DNA of 64,000 nt from GAS188 sp044445965 (GCA_044445965.1 JBIOEJ010000001.1:1-64000); one strand, 5' to 3'; positions 9,022-17,865 are shown, counted from the stretch's first letter. The notes: generated by a model not told the origin, from the sequence alone. Numbers and translations are program-made.

Positions 9022-9663
9022 ATGCCTGTCAGCCCTCTCGACCTCGCCGTCCTGGCGATCGTTCTCATCTCGGCATTCCTCGCGTCGGTGCGCGGGTTCA
9101 CACGCGAAGTGCTCGCCATCATCTCCTGGGTGGTGGCGGCGATCGCGGCATTCTATTTCTATCCGCAGGCTCTGCCCTATGCGAAGCAATATATCAGCAA
9201 CTCGACCATCGCCTTGATCGCTGCGATCGCGGCCGTGTTCCTGGTGACGCTGATTGTCGTTGCGCTGATAACGGTCAAGATCTCGGACTTCATCCTCGAC
9301 TCGAAGATCGGCCCGTTGGATCGCAGCCTCGGCTTCCTGTTCGGTGCGGCCCGCGGCGCGCTGATCGCGCTCGTCGCTTTCGCATTCTTCGTCTGGCTCG
9401 TGCCCGAGAAGAACCAGCCGGCCTGGGTAAAGGACTCGCGCGTGCGCCCGCTCCTCGAGCCGGCCGGCGAGACCCTGGTCGGGCTCCTGCAATGCGAGGA
9501 TCCGAACAGCGCCATCGGCCGCGTTTGCGCCGCCATGATGAAGGGGCTCGGCAAGGGCGAGAAGCTGGATGCGGCCGACGCGTCGGGGGCGACGCCGCAG
9601 GCCGGCGCGCCGGACACCGACGGAGCCGCCAAGCCCGCCGCCCCTGCCGCGCCGAAGCAGTGA
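9022..9663 (+). CDS. cvpA: CvpA family inner-membrane protein
   Basis: A 213-residue protein with four predicted membrane helices in the first 150 residues. It starts PLDLAVLAIVLISAFLASV with the characteristic RGFTREVLAI after the first helix. CvpA homologues are needed for colicin V export in E. coli and influence envelope stress, and cvpA sits directly before purF in many Proteobacteria, as here. The start is placed at the ATG at 9022; frames extending upstream are not conserved-looking. The tail is Ala/Pro-rich (DGAAKPAAPAAPKQ) and probably disordered in the cytoplasm. Confidence 0.9.
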   Translation: MPVSPLDLAVLAIVLISAFLASVRGFTREVLAIISWVVAAIAAFYFYPQALPYAKQYISNSTIALIAAIAAVFLVTLIVVALITVKISDFILDSKIGPLDRSLGFLFGAARGALIALVAFAFFVWLVPEKNQPAWVKDSRVRPLLEPAGETLVGLLQCEDPNSAIGRVCAAMMKGLGKGEKLDAADASGATPQAGAPDTDGAAKPAAPAAPKQ

Positions 9664-9782
9664 GGCTCTATGCGGCTCTCTCGCCGCGCTGATATGATCG
9701 ACAAGCACGCGGCGTGATTCTTGCACGGCCGACAGCGGTCGAAGGCTTTCGCGCTGCCGCCTCGAGAGGTTCGGAGCCATCC

Positions 9783-11243
9783 ATGGAAGACAGCGCCGAC
9801 AGGCTGCGCGAGGAGTGCGGAGTCTTCGGGATTTTCGGGCATCCCGACGCGGCGGCGATCACGGCGCTCGGCCTGCATGCGCTCCAGCATCGCGGCCAGG
9901 AGGCGACCGGCATCGTCACCTTCGACGGGGTGCGCTTTCATTCGGAGCGAAGGCTGGGGCTCGTAGGGGATGCCTTTTCCGACGAGCGCGTCATTGCCAA
10001 TCTTCCGGGTGCGAGCGCCATCGGCCACAACCGCTACTCGACGACGGGCGAGACCGTGCTGCGCAATGTGCAGCCGTTATTCTCCGAGATCACCGGCGGC
10101 GGCTTCGCCGTCTGCCACAACGGCAATCTCACCAATGGGCTGACGCTGCGCGAGGGTCTCATACGCGACGGCGCCATCTGCCAGTCGACCTCCGACACCG
10201 AGGTGATCTTGCATCTCGTGGCCAGGAGCCGGAAGAACCGTTTCATCGACCGCTTCATCGATGCGCTGCGCCAGATCGAGGGCGCCTATGCGCTGGTCGG
10301 CATCACCAACAAGAAGATCGTCGGCGCGCGAGACCCGCTCGGCATCCGGCCGCTGGTCCTCGGCGAGCTCGGCGGGCGTTATCTCCTGGCCTCGGAGACC
10401 TGCGCTCTCGACATCATCGGCGCGCGCCATGTTCGCGACGTCAAGAATGGCGAGGTGGTGGTGATCACGGAGGAGGGGATCGAATCGCATTTTCCCTTCC
10501 CGCCGCAGCCGATGCGGCCCTGCATCTTCGAATATATCTACTTCTCGCGTCCGGATTCGATCGTGAACGGGCGCCCGATCTACACGCTGCGCAAGGCGAT
10601 GGGCGTCGAGCTCGCGCGCGAGGCGCCGGCGGAGGCCGATGTGGTCGTGCCTGTGCCCGATTCAGGGGTGCCCGCCGCGCTCGGCTTCGCGCAACGAAGC
10701 AGCATCCCTTACGAGCTCGGCATAATCCGCAACCATTATGTCGGGCGCACCTTCATCGAACCCACGCAGAGCATTCGCGCGCTCGGCGTGCGCATGAAGC
10801 ATAGTGCCAACCGCGCCGTGGTCGAAGGCAAGCGCATCGTGCTGATCGATGATTCGATCGTGCGCGGCACGACATCGGTGAAGATCGTGCGCATGATGCG
10901 CGAAGCAGGCGCCAGAGAGGTGCATTTCCGCATCTCGAGCCCGCCGATCCGCTTCCCCGACTTCTACGGCATCGACACCCCGGTCCGCGACAACCTCTTG
11001 GCCGCGACCCATGATCTCGAGGAGATGCGCGCCTATATCGGCTGTGACAGCCTGGCCTTCCTGTCGATCGAGGGGCTCTACCGCGCCATGGGCGAAGAGG
11101 CGCGCGACGCTCGCCGCCCGCAATTCACCGATCACTGCTTCACGGGGGACTATCCGACGCGGCTCACCGATGTGAAGGGGGCGTCCGGCCGAATGATGCA
11201 GGGCGGTCCAAAACAGCTCTCATTGCTGGCGGAGGCAGGGTGA
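9783..11243 (+). CDS. purF: Amidophosphoribosyltransferase
   Basis: First committed step of purine synthesis: PRPP plus glutamine gives 5-phosphoribosylamine. 486 residues. The N-terminal glutaminase nucleophile is Cys12 in REECGVFGIFG, so the enzyme has an 11-residue propeptide to be cleaved. HALQHRGQEATGI and NGNLTNG are glutaminase motifs. The phosphoribosyltransferase PRPP loop is VLIDDSIVRGTT around residues 353-364. No clear Fe-S cysteine set was checked. The ATG at 9783 gives the expected short propeptide, against a longer GTG frame. It follows cvpA by about 120 bp. Confidence 0.97.
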   Translation: MEDSADRLREECGVFGIFGHPDAAAITALGLHALQHRGQEATGIVTFDGVRFHSERRLGLVGDAFSDERVIANLPGASAIGHNRYSTTGETVLRNVQPLFSEITGGGFAVCHNGNLTNGLTLREGLIRDGAICQSTSDTEVILHLVARSRKNRFIDRFIDALRQIEGAYALVGITNKKIVGARDPLGIRPLVLGELGGRYLLASETCALDIIGARHVRDVKNGEVVVITEEGIESHFPFPPQPMRPCIFEYIYFSRPDSIVNGRPIYTLRKAMGVELAREAPAEADVVVPVPDSGVPAALGFAQRSSIPYELGIIRNHYVGRTFIEPTQSIRALGVRMKHSANRAVVEGKRIVLIDDSIVRGTTSVKIVRMMREAGAREVHFRISSPPIRFPDFYGIDTPVRDNLLAATHDLEEMRAYIGCDSLAFLSIEGLYRAMGEEARDARRPQFTDHCFTGDYPTRLTDVKGASGRMMQGGPKQLSLLAEAG

Positions 11244-11343
11244 GGGGGCGCCCACGCAAGCGCTCCGCGGCATTTTCGAGCGAGGTGGCTACCGGTTTGC
11301 GTGATGAAATTGCGTCAACACAAAAGCCCGAGCGCAGCGGTCG

Positions 11344-12078
11344 ATGACGGACGCACCGGCCGATAAGCGCCGCGTCGTCCTTGTCACGGGCGCCTCGCGC
11401 GGCATCGGACGGGCCGCGGCGCTCGCGCTCGCGCGGGCCGGCTGCCATGTCATCGCGCTCGCGCGCACCGTCGGTGGGCTCGAGGAACTCGATGACGCGA
11501 TCAAGCGCGACGGCGGGAGCGCGACCCTCGTTCCGGCCGACCTCGCCGATTTCCAGGCGCTCGACCGCCTCGGCGCCGCCATCGCCAAGCGCTGGGGCCG
11601 TCTCGACGCGTTCATCGGCAATGCCGGGTTGCTCGGGCCGATCACTCCGCTCGGCCATGTCGAGCCCGACGCCTGGGAGCGAGTCATGGCCGTCAATGTC
11701 ACGGCGAATTGGCGGCTGCTGCGCGCGCTCGATGCGAGCCTGCGCGCCGCACCCGATGGGCGAGTGGTGCTCGTCTCCTCGGGGGCGGCGGCGAGTTGCC
11801 TCGCCTATTGGGGGCCTTATTCGGTCTCGAAGGCAGCACTCGAAGCTCTGGCCCGCACCTATGCGGCGGAGACCGCGACCACACCCATCCGCGTCATGTT
11901 GCTCAATCCCGGCCCGCTGCGGACCGCGATGCGCGCCGAGGCGATGCCCGGCGAGGATCCATCGACCCTGAAGACGCCGCAGGATCTGGCGCCCTGGTTC
12001 GTGAAGATGACCGAGCCCGATTGGAAGGAGACAGGCAAAGTCTTCGATTTTCCGCGCGGCGAGGTCATCAGCCGCTGA
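11344..12078 (+). CDS. Short-chain dehydrogenase/reductase
   Basis: A 244-residue classical SDR. TGASRGIGRA (residues 15-24) is the NAD(P)-binding glycine motif, NAG (in GNAGLLG) stabilises the fold, Ser in LVSSGAAAS and YSVSK (Tyr-x-x-x-Lys) are the catalytic set. Arg after the glycine motif weakly favours NADP(H). Substrate unknown. An SDR directly after purF is a recurrent alphaproteobacterial arrangement, though no pathway link is established. It lies 100 bp after purF and may be co-transcribed. It is convergent with the Rieske oxygenase at 12.1 kb. Confidence 0.92.
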   Translation: MTDAPADKRRVVLVTGASRGIGRAAALALARAGCHVIALARTVGGLEELDDAIKRDGGSATLVPADLADFQALDRLGAAIAKRWGRLDAFIGNAGLLGPITPLGHVEPDAWERVMAVNVTANWRLLRALDASLRAAPDGRVVLVSSGAAASCLAYWGPYSVSKAALEALARTYAAETATTPIRVMLLNPGPLRTAMRAEAMPGEDPSTLKTPQDLAPWFVKMTEPDWKETGKVFDFPRGEVISR

Positions 12079-12113
12079 AGCGCGGCGAAAAAGGATTTCC
12101 CGCGCCTTGTCGC

Positions 12114-13373
12114 TCAGTCCCCGAGATGGGCTTGGAGCCGCTCGATGTACCAAGTGACGAAATCGTCGACTTGGCCTTCGGTGAAAGGCGAATAGGGCCC
12201 GGGCTCATAGGCCGAGCTTCTCACCCCGGCATGAGTGCGTTCGACGAGCGCAGCGTCCTGGCTGTTGGTCGCGACCCAAACCTTGGTCAAGTTGTCGACA
12301 TCGTAGTCGACGCCCTCGACCGCATCCTTATGGACGAGCCATGTGGTTCTGACCAGCGTCTCGTCGGGCGAGAGCGGCAGAGCGCAGAAGCTGACCGCAT
12401 GGTCGCTCATGACGTGGTGCCATGAGTTCGGCTGAGTGTGGATATGGAGGCCGCCGAGCTTTGGTTCGCTGATGGCGCCCAATAATTTTCGGCAGGCGAT
12501 TTTGGAATCCATCGTTTGGGACTCGTTTTCGCCCGCAAGCACGAGACGCTCCGTCCGGAAGGCCGAAGGCCGCCCCTTCAGATGCTCGACCGGGCTCGAG
12601 GGAAAGCCCTTGGCTTCCCACTCGGCCACGGTCCTGGCGGCGGTCTCGGCATAGGCGGCAGCTTCGGCCTGCTGCCGCTCGCTCGCTGCTCCCGGGTCGA
12701 AGGCGACTGAGTACTGGCTGAAGGAATTCAGCAATTCCGGGTGCGATGCGTGGCAATGATAGCATTCCCGGTTGTTCTCCATGGTCAGCTTCCAGTTGCC
12801 GTGCTCCACGAGATCGATTTGAGCCGCGACCTTCGTGTTGGGCAGGTCATGAGAGGTAAGCCGCGGCTCGAGTGCCGCGGCCAGCTCGCCGATATCGCCC
12901 GGCGCCTCGTCGGCGAGACAGATGAACAGCAATCCGCCGATCGAGCGCAGATGGACCGGCTTCAGCCCGTGGCAGGATTTGTCGAAGTCCGATCCCATCT
13001 GCCGGGCATTGATGAGCGCGCCGTCGCGCTTGTAGGTCCATTGGTGATAGGGGCACACGAAACGGATCACCCGGCCGCGCTCGGCAGTCACCAGTTGCGC
13101 GCCTCGGTGGCGGCACACATTGTGAAAGGCGCGCATCTCGCCGTCATCGCCGCGCACCAGAATCACCGAATGCACCCCGATATCGAGCTTGCGATAGTCG
13201 CCCGGCTGCGGTGCTTCGGCCTCGACCCCCGCGAAAATCCAATGGCGCGCGAAGATGAGGTCGAGATCGAGGTCGAAGATCTCGCGTGAGGTGTAGAATG
13301 GCGCTTCCAAGGTAAGTCCGGGCCTCCGAGCCTCGACGAGGTGTCGGATGTCTGGGGGGGCTCTCATGAGCAT
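12114..13373 (-). CDS. Rieske non-haem iron oxygenase, alpha subunit
   Basis: A 419-residue oxygenase. The Rieske cluster ligands are in CRHRGAQL and CPYHQWTYK; the mononuclear-iron facial triad includes the two histidines of ECYHCHASHPEL. The spacing NWKLTMENNRECYHC is like the quaternary-amine demethylase branch (GbcA, Stc2, CntA), so an N-demethylating or hydroxylating role on a small amine is a reasonable inference. The real substrate is unknown. The ATG at 13373 has a GGAG ribosome binding site; a second ATG lies two codons on. No reductase gene is adjacent, and the Rieske ferredoxin at 285 is far away. Confidence 0.88.
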   Translation of the reverse strand: MLMRAPPDIRHLVEARRPGLTLEAPFYTSREIFDLDLDLIFARHWIFAGVEAEAPQPGDYRKLDIGVHSVILVRGDDGEMRAFHNVCRHRGAQLVTAERGRVIRFVCPYHQWTYKRDGALINARQMGSDFDKSCHGLKPVHLRSIGGLLFICLADEAPGDIGELAAALEPRLTSHDLPNTKVAAQIDLVEHGNWKLTMENNRECYHCHASHPELLNSFSQYSVAFDPGAASERQQAEAAAYAETAARTVAEWEAKGFPSSPVEHLKGRPSAFRTERLVLAGENESQTMDSKIACRKLLGAISEPKLGGLHIHTQPNSWHHVMSDHAVSFCALPLSPDETLVRTTWLVHKDAVEGVDYDVDNLTKVWVATNSQDAALVERTHAGVRSSAYEPGPYSPFTEGQVDDFVTWYIERLQAHLGD

Positions 13374-13600
13374 GGGCGCTGCTCCGTACGATGCAGGGTC
13401 GGCGGCGATCTTAGCGCAGCCGGAGAAATCCGGCGACGACCGATGTTGCGGCATTATGGCCATGGCCGCGATGTTCGAAAGATGGCGGAATCGGCGGGCT
13501 GCTACGGATAGCCTATGCTCTGCGAATACGCGCCTGCGGTGCCAGGCCTTAATTTACTTTTCTGACCCATCGTTCCGGAGGCGAAAAGAGGAATTGCACC

Positions 13601-13777
13601 ATGTCTCTGCGGATCAGAGCCTTTATCGTCGATCAATCCGGGGCGACGGCCATCGAGTACAGCTTGATCTGCGGGCTCATTTTCCTGGTCATCGTGGCCT
13701 CGCTCTACACCTTTCAGAGCCAAATGGCCGCCGTCTATCAGACGATCGGCAACGGCATGGCGTCGGCCGGGAACTGA
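13601..13777 (+). CDS. Flp-family type IVb pilin
   Basis: A 58-residue protein starting at an ATG with a GAGG ribosome binding site 8 bases upstream. It reads MSLRIRAFIVDQSGATAIEY, then a hydrophobic helix (SLICGLIFLVIVASLY) and a short tail ending GMASAGN. The Gly before ATAIEY is the prepilin peptidase cleavage point, with Glu at +5 and the Tyr that follows it, the hallmark of Flp/Fap pilins that build tight-adherence (Tad) fibres. No cpaA peptidase, tad ATPase or rcp genes lie in the window, so this is an orphan pilin locus relying on machinery elsewhere. It is shorter than many gene finders report. Confidence 0.88.
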   Translation: MSLRIRAFIVDQSGATAIEYSLICGLIFLVIVASLYTFQSQMAAVYQTIGNGMASAGN

Positions 13778-13843
13778 ACGCCGTCTTGCGAGGCGCCAGC
13801 GTTTTGCCTCGCTCGCGGCTCGAGATTCCGCTACATCCCGGGC

Positions 13844-14296
13844 GTGACGGACATCCTATTCTATCACCTGCAGTCGAGGCCGCTCGAAGCGGTGCTGCCC
13901 CAGCTCGTCGCGAAGAGCCTCGAGAAGGCTTGGCGTGTCGTCATCCAGGCTGTGACGCGCGAGCGCCTCGCCGCGCTCGACGAACGCCTCTGGACCTTCG
14001 ACGAGGCGAGCTTCCTGCCGCACGCGACCGACGAGGACGGCGATCCGTCGGCCCAGCCCGTTCTGCTCACCACCGGCTCGGGCAACTCCAATCAGGCCGC
14101 GATCCGCTTCCTGACCGAGGGTGCGCCCATCCCGGAAGACGCGCAGAGCTACGAGCGGATCGTGCTTCTCTTCGACGGCAACGATCCGGATGCGGTGACG
14201 GCCGCGCGGGAGGCCTGGCGAGGCGTCAAGGCCCGCGGGTTCGAGGCGACCTATTGGCGCCAGAACGATGCGGGGCGATGGGAAAAACAGGCGTGA
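13844..14296 (+). CDS. holC: DNA polymerase III subunit chi
   Basis: A 150-residue homologue of HolC, the clamp-loader accessory subunit that links polymerase III holoenzyme to single-strand-binding protein. It begins DILFYHLQSRPLEAVLPQLV, and has the chi core WRVVIQA, LWTFDEASFLPHA and PVLLTTGSGN. GTG at 13844 is the start. The C-terminal half (YERIVLLFDGNDPDAV) fits the Rossmann-like fold. Its TGA overlaps the next ATG by one base, so it is translationally coupled to the lipoprotein gene that follows. Confidence 0.92.
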   Translation: MTDILFYHLQSRPLEAVLPQLVAKSLEKAWRVVIQAVTRERLAALDERLWTFDEASFLPHATDEDGDPSAQPVLLTTGSGNSNQAAIRFLTEGAPIPEDAQSYERIVLLFDGNDPDAVTAAREAWRGVKARGFEATYWRQNDAGRWEKQA

Positions 14297-14679
14297 TGCG
14301 GATTCTTCCCGCCGCTGCTTTGCTGCTCGCGCCGCTGGCCGCCGGCTGCACGATCGAGGCGAGCGGCTTAGCGACCGACCTCCACAGCTATCATGAAGGC
14401 TCGATCCGCGCCTCGACGACCGAGGCGGTCCTCGGACCTGATGGACGGTGCCAGAGCGATATCAGCATCGACCCGGCCTTGCTGCGCCCGTTGGGGCCGG
14501 AAGGGGTGCCACTCGGATCGACGGAATGCGAGGTGGTCGCGCGCCTCGGCGGGCCCTATTCGGTCGAAATCCGGCGCGGACCGGCTGGCCAGCGCATGGC
14601 GCGGCTGATGTACGTGTCGGGCGCCAAGATCGGTGTGTATCTCTTTACCGATAATCGGCTGACCGCAATCGAGCATTGA
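14296..14679 (+). CDS. Small lipoprotein of unknown function
   Basis: A 127-residue protein with a textbook lipoprotein signal: MRILPAAALLLAPLAAGC, lipobox LAAGC, lipidated Cys at residue 18. The mature part is short and mixed (SDISIDPALLRPLG, EVVARLGGPYSVEIRRG), perhaps a small beta-rich domain of SmpA/OmlA-like size, but I do not recognise a family. Overlap of its ATG with the holC stop (TGATG) indicates coupling. Expected to be anchored in the periplasmic face of the inner or outer membrane. Confidence 0.75.
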   Translation: MRILPAAALLLAPLAAGCTIEASGLATDLHSYHEGSIRASTTEAVLGPDGRCQSDISIDPALLRPLGPEGVPLGSTECEVVARLGGPYSVEIRRGPAGQRMARLMYVSGAKIGVYLFTDNRLTAIEH

Positions 14680-14713
14680 GGCGCTCGCGCGGTTCGGGAG
14701 GCGTTGCGCGTCC

Positions 14714-15163
14714 GTGACAAGCGAACTTCCCAAAATCCTCCCCATCATCGGCAATTTGCCGGACGGCTTCAGATCGCTGATCGCGGAGGCGAGCGGGCAG
14801 GGATATGAATTCGTGGAGAGATTCCATACGGCTTGGCTCAACGGCGACGAGCACTGCGTCGGTCCAGGCGAAGGACTGTTCGCGGCCTTCGTGGATGGCC
14901 GCCTTGCGGGCATGGCCGCCGTGATGGCCGATCCATATGCCAGAGCCCCCAATGTCGGCCGGCTGAGGCATGTCTTCGTCATGGAGGCGGCCCGCCGCAA
15001 AGGGGTGGCGGCGGCGCTCGTCGAGACATGCCTCGAGCGCGGGCGCGTCTTCGAGCTCATCCGTCTGCGCACCAGAAACCCGGATGCCGCCCGTCTCTAC
15101 CAGCGCCTTGGTTTCACACCTGTCGCGCTCGAGGACGCGTCCCACATCTATCGGCGCGGCTGA
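14714..15163 (+). CDS. GNAT-family N-acetyltransferase
   Basis: A 149-residue acetyltransferase. The motif A region reads RLRHVFVMEAARRKGVAAAL, with the acetyl-CoA pyrophosphate loop RRKGVA, and the end reads NPDAARLYQRLGFTPV, the usual motif B. Acceptor substrate unknown. The GTG at 14714 is the likely start; no ATG gives the full fold. It lies 34 bp after the lipoprotein gene and ends against the convergent trmJ. Confidence 0.88.
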   Translation: MTSELPKILPIIGNLPDGFRSLIAEASGQGYEFVERFHTAWLNGDEHCVGPGEGLFAAFVDGRLAGMAAVMADPYARAPNVGRLRHVFVMEAARRKGVAAALVETCLERGRVFELIRLRTRNPDAARLYQRLGFTPVALEDASHIYRRG

Positions 15164-15165
15164 GC

Positions 15166-15975
15166 TCATTCGGAAGCGTCCGTCGATTCGAGCCGCGCTC
15201 TCGGCCGCCTGGCGCGGCGCCCCTGCACCAGCGTAGTGATCGCGCCGCGCAACGTCCTCACGTCCTGCTCCGTCAACTGCATGCGGTGGAGGACATTGCG
15301 GAGATTGCGGGCCATGATCTGCTTTCGCTCCTCGGGTTGGAAATAGTTGCAGGCCGCGAGCTCCGCTTCGACATAGGCGATGAAGGAAAGCAGCGTCGCC
15401 TTCCTCGCCAAGGGGCCCGCCTCCGGAACGGCAAGGGGATGATCGGCCGCGTGTCGGGCGCCGAACCACTCATGGCCGATGAGCAACACCGCTTGGGCGA
15501 GGTTGAGCGACGCATAGGCGGGGTTCACCTGGAAGGTGACGATGCCATCGGCGAGCGACACCTCGTCATTGGTAAGGCCGCTGCGCTCGCGCCCGAACAT
15601 GATGCCGGCCTTCGAGCCGGCCCCGAGGGTCGCCGCGATATGGGCCAAGCCGGCACCCGGCGCCAGCACCGGCTTGAGTTGATGGCGGTCGCGTGCCGAG
15701 GCCGCGTAGACGAGGTTGAGATCGCCGATCGCTTGCGGGACCGTGGCGAAGATCTTGGCCTCGTCGAGGATATAGGCCGCGCCTGAAGCGGCGGAACGCG
15801 CGCCTTTTTTCGGCCAGCCGTCACGCGGGGCCACGAGGCGCAGCTCCGACAGGCCGAAATTGGCCATGGCGCGCGCACACATGCCGATGTTCTCGGCGAG
15901 CTGAGGCTCCACCAGGATGATCGCGGGCCCGCCTTCGAGGCGCGTTCGCGTGCGGTCGGTGCCGGAGCCGGGCAG
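15166..15975 (-). CDS. trmJ: SPOUT tRNA/rRNA methyltransferase, TrmJ type
   Basis: A SpoU-class 2'-O-methyltransferase likely modifying tRNA position 32. The trefoil-knot motifs are intact: VEPQLAENIGMCARAM, FGRERSGLTNDE and YASLNLAQAVLL. The first beta strand (PAIILVEPQ) lies upstream of the GTG at 15912, which would otherwise be the start, and that strand is an integral part of the fold. Between 15912 and the neighbouring gene no ATG, GTG or TTG occurs in frame. A CTG at 15975, opening PGSGTDRTRTRLEGGPAIIL, is therefore proposed. About 269 residues with this start. The C-terminal helical region (EEERKQI-like, FQPEERKQIMARN) resembles TrmJ. Function call is solid; start codon is inference. 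Confidence 0.88.
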   Translation of the reverse strand: MPGSGTDRTRTRLEGGPAIILVEPQLAENIGMCARAMANFGLSELRLVAPRDGWPKKGARSAASGAAYILDEAKIFATVPQAIGDLNLVYAASARDRHQLKPVLAPGAGLAHIAATLGAGSKAGIMFGRERSGLTNDEVSLADGIVTFQVNPAYASLNLAQAVLLIGHEWFGARHAADHPLAVPEAGPLARKATLLSFIAYVEAELAACNYFQPEERKQIMARNLRNVLHRMQLTEQDVRTLRGAITTLVQGRRARRPRARLESTDASE

Positions 15976-15985
15976 GGGAGGCGCC

Positions 15986-16390
15986 TCAGGCGATATCGAT
16001 CGCGTGCCGCTTGAGGTCGGCGAGCCCGCAATGGTCGAGGGCGCCGGCCTCGGTGGCGCGCAGCACGATGCGCGGCGCCTGGCCCGCCTCGAGCGCCTCT
16101 TGCCAACGAGGCGCGCAAAGACACCAACGATCGCCCGGCTTCAAGCCCGGGAAGCCGAAATTCGGCATCGGCGTGGATAGATCATTGCCGCGCGCCTTGG
16201 AGTAAGCGAGAAACTCAGCCGTCATGACGGCACAGACGGTGTGGCTGCCGACATCCTCGCGGCTGGTGTCGCAACAGCCATTGCGAAAAAAGCCGGTCAT
16301 CGGGTTGAGCGAGCAGGATTCGAGCGCGCCGCCGAGCACATTCTTGGAAGGTCTGCCTCCGCCGCCTTCCCTGCCTTCGGCCTTGAACAT
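15986..16390 (-). CDS. DUF2237 family protein
   Basis: A 134-residue protein rich in conserved Cys and Gly: NVLGGALESCSLNPMTGF, NGCCDTSREDVGSHTVCAV and LKPGDRWCLCAPRW. This pattern matches the DUF2237 family, a widespread uncharacterised family. The five or more conserved cysteines and a His suggest metal binding, which is inference only. It ends about 10 bp from the proposed trmJ start on the same strand, so the two are probably one transcript. Confidence 0.85.
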   Translation of the reverse strand: MFKAEGREGGGGRPSKNVLGGALESCSLNPMTGFFRNGCCDTSREDVGSHTVCAVMTAEFLAYSKARGNDLSTPMPNFGFPGLKPGDRWCLCAPRWQEALEAGQAPRIVLRATEAGALDHCGLADLKRHAIDIA

Positions 16391-16433
16391 GACGTCCTCC
16401 GCGATGCCGCCTCAGTCTAGCGACTTCCGGGGG

Positions 16434-16533
16434 TGAATGGCGAGGGGCGAATGGCGAGTAGCGAATGGAAGGAGGCGACCGACTTCGTACAACTCCCGGC
16501 GCCCGATCTCTATTCGCTACTCGCTACTCGCTC
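16434..16533. repeat. Intergenic inverted repeat of short GCGAATGG/GCGAGTA units
   Basis: A cluster of short direct units (GAATGGCGA, GCGAGTA, GCGAATGG) at 16435-16468 faces an inverted version at 16510-16532. A 13-bp arm GCGAGTAGCGAAT at 16454-16466 pairs perfectly with 16512-16524 across a 45-bp loop. It lies between DUF2237 and the dipeptidase gene and probably forms an RNA or DNA hairpin in the leader. Confidence 0.7.
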
Positions 16534-16648
16534 CCTATCCAGCCATGCCGCGGACGAAGTGCTGCCAAGCGCTTCCCGACGCCGAGCTTTTGTGATGCAT
16601 AGCGAAGGAGCGGCAAATTCTTCATCGCGAGGCCGGCAAGAGACATCC

Positions 16649-17839
16649 ATGACAAGATCGGTTTCTCCCGACGATGCGCTCGCCCATGCGCATCGCCTGC
16701 TCGACAAGCTCCCGCTGGTCGATGGCCACAATGATCTGCCCTTCGTCATAAGGCGCGACCGAGACGCCAAGGGCGATGTGCGCCGTTACGACCTGACACG
16801 CCAGCATCAGCGTGGCGACACCGACATCCCGCGCCTGAAAGCGGGGCGGCTCAGCGCCCAGATCTGGGCGGCCTTCATCCCGACCAATACGCCGCAGCCG
16901 GCGCGCGCCGTCCTCGAGCTGATCGACACGATCCATCAGCTGCATGAGGCTTATCCCGAGGTCTTCATGCCGGCGCTGACATCCGCCGATATCGGCAAGG
17001 CGAAGCGCCAAGGAAAGATCGCCTCCGTTCTCGCCATCGAAGGAGGCGTCGGACTGGAAAATAGCCTGTCGCCGCTGCGCGTCTGGTACGCCGCAGGCGC
17101 GCGGCTGATGACACTGTGCCACAACGAGAGCCTCGACTGGGTCGATTCGGCGACCGACCGGGCTCGCCATAACGGCCTCACCGCCTTCGGCCGGGCCGTG
17201 GTCGGCGAGCTGAACCGACTCGGCATGATGGTCGACCTCGCTCATGTCAGCCCGGACGTCATGCGTCAGGTCCTCGACATCTCGAAGGCGCCGGTCGTGT
17301 TCTCGCACTCGAATGCGCGGGCGCTCGCCGATCACCCGCGCAATGTGCCGGACGATGTGCTCGACCGCGTCCCGGCGAATGGCGGCATCGTCATGGCGAC
17401 CTTCGTGCCGGATTTCATCAGCCGCGGTTCCTATGAATGGATGCTGCCCTTCAAGGACGAATTCGGAAAGACGCGCCGCGATATCGATATGGCCAAGGCG
17501 TTGCCCGAGCGCGAGCGCCAGCATGGCCGCTGGCCGCGCGGCACGCTGGAGCAACTCTGCGACCATATCGACTACATGGTGAAGCGCATCGGCATCGAGC
17601 ATGTCGGCATCGGCTCGGACTTCTTCGGCGGCCCGACGCCCGATGGGCTCGAGGATGTCAGCCGCTTCCCGCATCTTCTCGCGGCGCTCATCAGGCGCGG
17701 CTACAACGACGGCGCCATCGTCAGGATCGCCAGCCGCAATTTCGTGCGCGTGTTCCGCACCGTCGAGCGCATCGGCAAGGAGCTGCGCAAGACCGAGCCG
17801 CCGCGCGTCGGACGGGTGGAGGATTTCGACGGGGGGTGA
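16649..17839 (+). CDS. Membrane (renal) dipeptidase, peptidase family M19
   Basis: A 396-residue zinc dipeptidase of the amidohydrolase superfamily. Metal ligands are visible in order: His and Asp in LVDGHNDLPF, Glu in LAIEGGVGL, His in MVDLAHVS and in VVFSHSNAR, and Asp in GIGSDFFGG. Length and motif order match bacterial renal-dipeptidase-like enzymes, which cleave dipeptides and sometimes D-amino-acid dipeptides. There is no signal peptide from the ATG at 16649, so it is probably cytoplasmic. The frame is open upstream, but that stretch covers the intergenic repeat and is not conserved-looking. Confidence 0.92.
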   Translation: MTRSVSPDDALAHAHRLLDKLPLVDGHNDLPFVIRRDRDAKGDVRRYDLTRQHQRGDTDIPRLKAGRLSAQIWAAFIPTNTPQPARAVLELIDTIHQLHEAYPEVFMPALTSADIGKAKRQGKIASVLAIEGGVGLENSLSPLRVWYAAGARLMTLCHNESLDWVDSATDRARHNGLTAFGRAVVGELNRLGMMVDLAHVSPDVMRQVLDISKAPVVFSHSNARALADHPRNVPDDVLDRVPANGGIVMATFVPDFISRGSYEWMLPFKDEFGKTRRDIDMAKALPERERQHGRWPRGTLEQLCDHIDYMVKRIGIEHVGIGSDFFGGPTPDGLEDVSRFPHLLAALIRRGYNDGAIVRIASRNFVRVFRTVERIGKELRKTEPPRVGRVEDFDGG

Positions 17840-17865
17840 TAGCGGCGCCCGTTGGAGCGCCAATC

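Noticed and set aside
7852..9780. Very long open frame opposite radA and cvpA.
   Set aside because: It spans two real genes and their gap, with Arg/Gly-rich composition typical of an antisense shadow.
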